Translations under genes and position numbers: made by a program | From: Rickettsiales bacterium | GTDB lineage: Bacteria; Pseudomonadota; Alphaproteobacteria; Rickettsiales; Anaplasmataceae | DNA length: 5,478 nucleotides | Assembly (NCBI GenBank): GCA_031286185.1 | Contig: JAITUS010000055.1 | Span: forward strand, 1 to 5,478 | Reading direction: 5' to 3' | Shown: piece by piece, positions 4,277 through 5,478 of the stretch | Numbering within the stretch: position 1 is the stretch's first letter | Layout: each line of letters opens with the position of its first letter | Notes under the pieces: model-generated | What the model was told of the DNA's origin: nothing | The model's database searches: none | The model's input: only the letters and a program-made list of their open reading frames with translations

Positions 4277-5478
4277 AAAAACTCCTGTCTGTTTGTGGTG
4301 GACTTAGGACTATCCTCATGTCTATGATCAAATTCTTTTTTACGCCACACCTCCCAACTCTTGCTAAATCTTTTCATTCCTTCACTTCCTTCTTTTACGC
4401 ATTCTTCCTGTGTGTCAAATTCTTTGTCTTGCTTCGGCATATGCTTTTTTAGCAAAACTTTCACTTCATCCCTTGCCCTTCTTATATGCATTGCTTCATG
4501 AGCGTATGTATTTTGCATATCTTTCTCCGACCAGCAATATGCTTCCCATTTTTGTTTCCCCAAGTTATAATTGTATTTTAAATAACCCATTTCAATAATT
4601 ATTCTTTCTCCCATAAGATTGTCAGAATAGTTAATTTTGTATTTGCATGATTTATTATCGTATACACAGCCAAAGGACTCTCGAGGAAAAAATTGAGCCT
4701 TGCCATAGACAAGTTTTCCATTTTCAGTGGGAATATTGAATATAGTGGGAGTGCCTGCTGGAACTTCATCTGCACTTCTTTTCTCGCATTCAAGTTTAAC
4801 CTCTAACAAATCAGAAGCTTCAACAGCACAACTACGTCCTATATTTCTCATAAGCATTGAAGATACTGGCGTTGTTTGTTCCTTATAGTAGCTTTCGCTA
4901 TTTACATAAACACTTCCGTAAGGATCCAGTACAAAGTATTCATATATTGGATCGTTTTCATCAGGCATCATTCCTATACTACTATCATAGCCAGGATGAA
5001 AATAAAGCCCGTCATCAGAGGGAATTACCTTAACAAGATTCTGTAATGTTTTTCCATAAATAAAAACTCTTTCTACATCGTTAAATATTGTTTTCATAAG
5101 TTTTCCATCTTTCCAAAAGTACTGTTCAGTCAATATAGTATCATTATTTTTATCTACCAAAGAAAATTTATTTAAACGCCATTTATTGTCATGTTCAGCA
5201 TGAGTCGTATGTCCAAGCGAAGTCCTTGACCTAACGCTCCTAGCCAAAGAATCAATCTCCATCACCTCCCAATACCCATCCCAATAAAAACTCGAATCCC
5301 TCCTAAACTTACGCAGTTTATCTTCCTTCCTAAACACATGTATATCCCTTCCCTCGTTATCCTTGATAATCCTAGCCCACACCTCAAACTCTTTCGCAAA
5401 CTCATACTCCTGACCCACAGGTAGAGGCTCTCTTGTGTAATACGCTTTGCGAACCGTAATCCTATCGTAAACCCTGCC
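4264..5478 (-). CDS. Toxin-like protein 1, C-terminal 404 residues (5' end outside the window)
   Basis: The frame is open to the window edge, where it reads GRVYDRITVRKAYYTREP before the shared PLPVGQEYEF. A GTG at 5418 lies inside conserved sequence and is not the start. The visible part has a cysteine-free conserved module (to about residue 90), a middle section with EQYFW (118-122), IYGKT, IPSD (152-155), FHPGYD and LDPYGSV (184-190), then a variable domain. That domain holds HEAMH (327-331), His346 at the same spacing as in protein 2, and seven cysteines (217, 231, 271, 278, 315, 360, 402). HExxH is the zinc-binding and catalytic motif of zincin metallopeptidases; the third ligand is not certain. 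Any export and delivery domains would lie outside the window. Protein D follows with a 13-nt overlap. I infer a polymorphic-toxin tip; a secreted protease with a dedicated partner is the alternative. Confidence 0.75.
   Translation of the reverse strand, partial: GRVYDRITVRKAYYTREPLPVGQEYEFAKEFEVWARIIKDNEGRDIHVFRKEDKLRKFRRDSSFYWDGYWEVMEIDSLARSVRSRTSLGHTTHAEHDNKWRLNKFSLVDKNNDTILTEQYFWKDGKLMKTIFNDVERVFIYGKTLQNLVKVIPSDDGLYFHPGYDSSIGMMPDENDPIYEYFVLDPYGSVYVNSESYYKEQTTPVSSMLMRNIGRSCAVEASDLLEVKLECEKRSADEVPAGTPTIFNIPTENGKLVYGKAQFFPRESFGCVYDNKSCKYKINYSDNLMGERIIIEMGYLKYNYNLGKQKWEAYCWSEKDMQNTYAHEAMHIRRARDEVKVLLKKHMPKQDKEFDTQEECVKEGSEGMKRFSKSWEVWRKKEFDHRHEDSPKSTTNRQEFLCQD
4282..4286 (-). promoter_or_regulatory. 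Ribosome binding site for protein D
   Basis: AGGAG, 5 nt before ATG 4276 and within the last codons of toxin-like gene 1. It fixes the start of D and supports coupling of the pair. Confidence 0.75.
5215..5428. repeat. Anchor repeat, copy 1 (214 bp)
   Basis: This is the partner of 3421-3634, with equal length, 17 mismatches and no gaps. It encodes the segment from PLPVGQEYEF to about RSRTSLG in toxin-like protein 1. Similarity stops abruptly at 5428 on the N-terminal side, where protein 1 continues into its own upstream sequence. It decays gradually on the C-terminal side into the middle section. Confidence 0.9.

Overview
The window looks like an accessory region of a Gram-negative bacterium: the ~200-residue proteins carry Sec signal peptides, one is a lipoprotein, and cysteines are confined to domains expected outside the cytoplasm. 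The overall feel, with AT-rich variable genes and an IS5-type transposase, resembles a gut anaerobe such as Fibrobacter. That assignment is an impression from the sequence, not a search result. Every supported gene is on the minus strand, so transcription runs from high to low coordinates.

Layout in transcription order: (1) 5478-4264, the C-terminal 404 residues of a larger protein that begins outside the window (toxin-like protein 1); (2) 4276-3671, a secreted four-cysteine-core protein (D); (3) 3687-2455, a second toxin-like protein without its own secretion signal, whose first ~70 shared codons are 92% identical in DNA to protein 1 (toxin-like protein 2); (4) 2471-1920, a paralogue of D (C); (5) 1923-1333, a lipoprotein version of the same family (B); (6) 1287-616, a further paralogue (A); (7) a 45-codon ORF at 583-446 and a stem-loop-rich stretch; (8) 131-1, the N-terminus of an IS5-family transposase, with a likely insertion-sequence end around 234-270. 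Junctions in the main cluster are tight: four stop/start overlaps of 4 to 17 nt, then one 45-nt gap. This points to a single translationally coupled operon.

My reading is a polymorphic-toxin cassette array. Both large proteins have a conserved, cysteine-free, higher-GC N-terminal part, then a divergent AT-rich C-terminal domain with HExxH (HEAMH or HEVKH), a conserved histidine 15 residues later and seven collinear cysteines. This suggests an extracytoplasmic zinc-metallopeptidase-like effector. Each is followed by a periplasm-targeted member of one small family, the expected place for an immunity protein. Two further members (B and A) have no toxin beside them and look like hoarded immunity genes. 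The 92% identical 214-bp anchor would allow recombination to put cassette 2 onto the delivery protein encoded upstream. Toxin and immunity functions are inferred from architecture; nothing here was tested by search or experiment.
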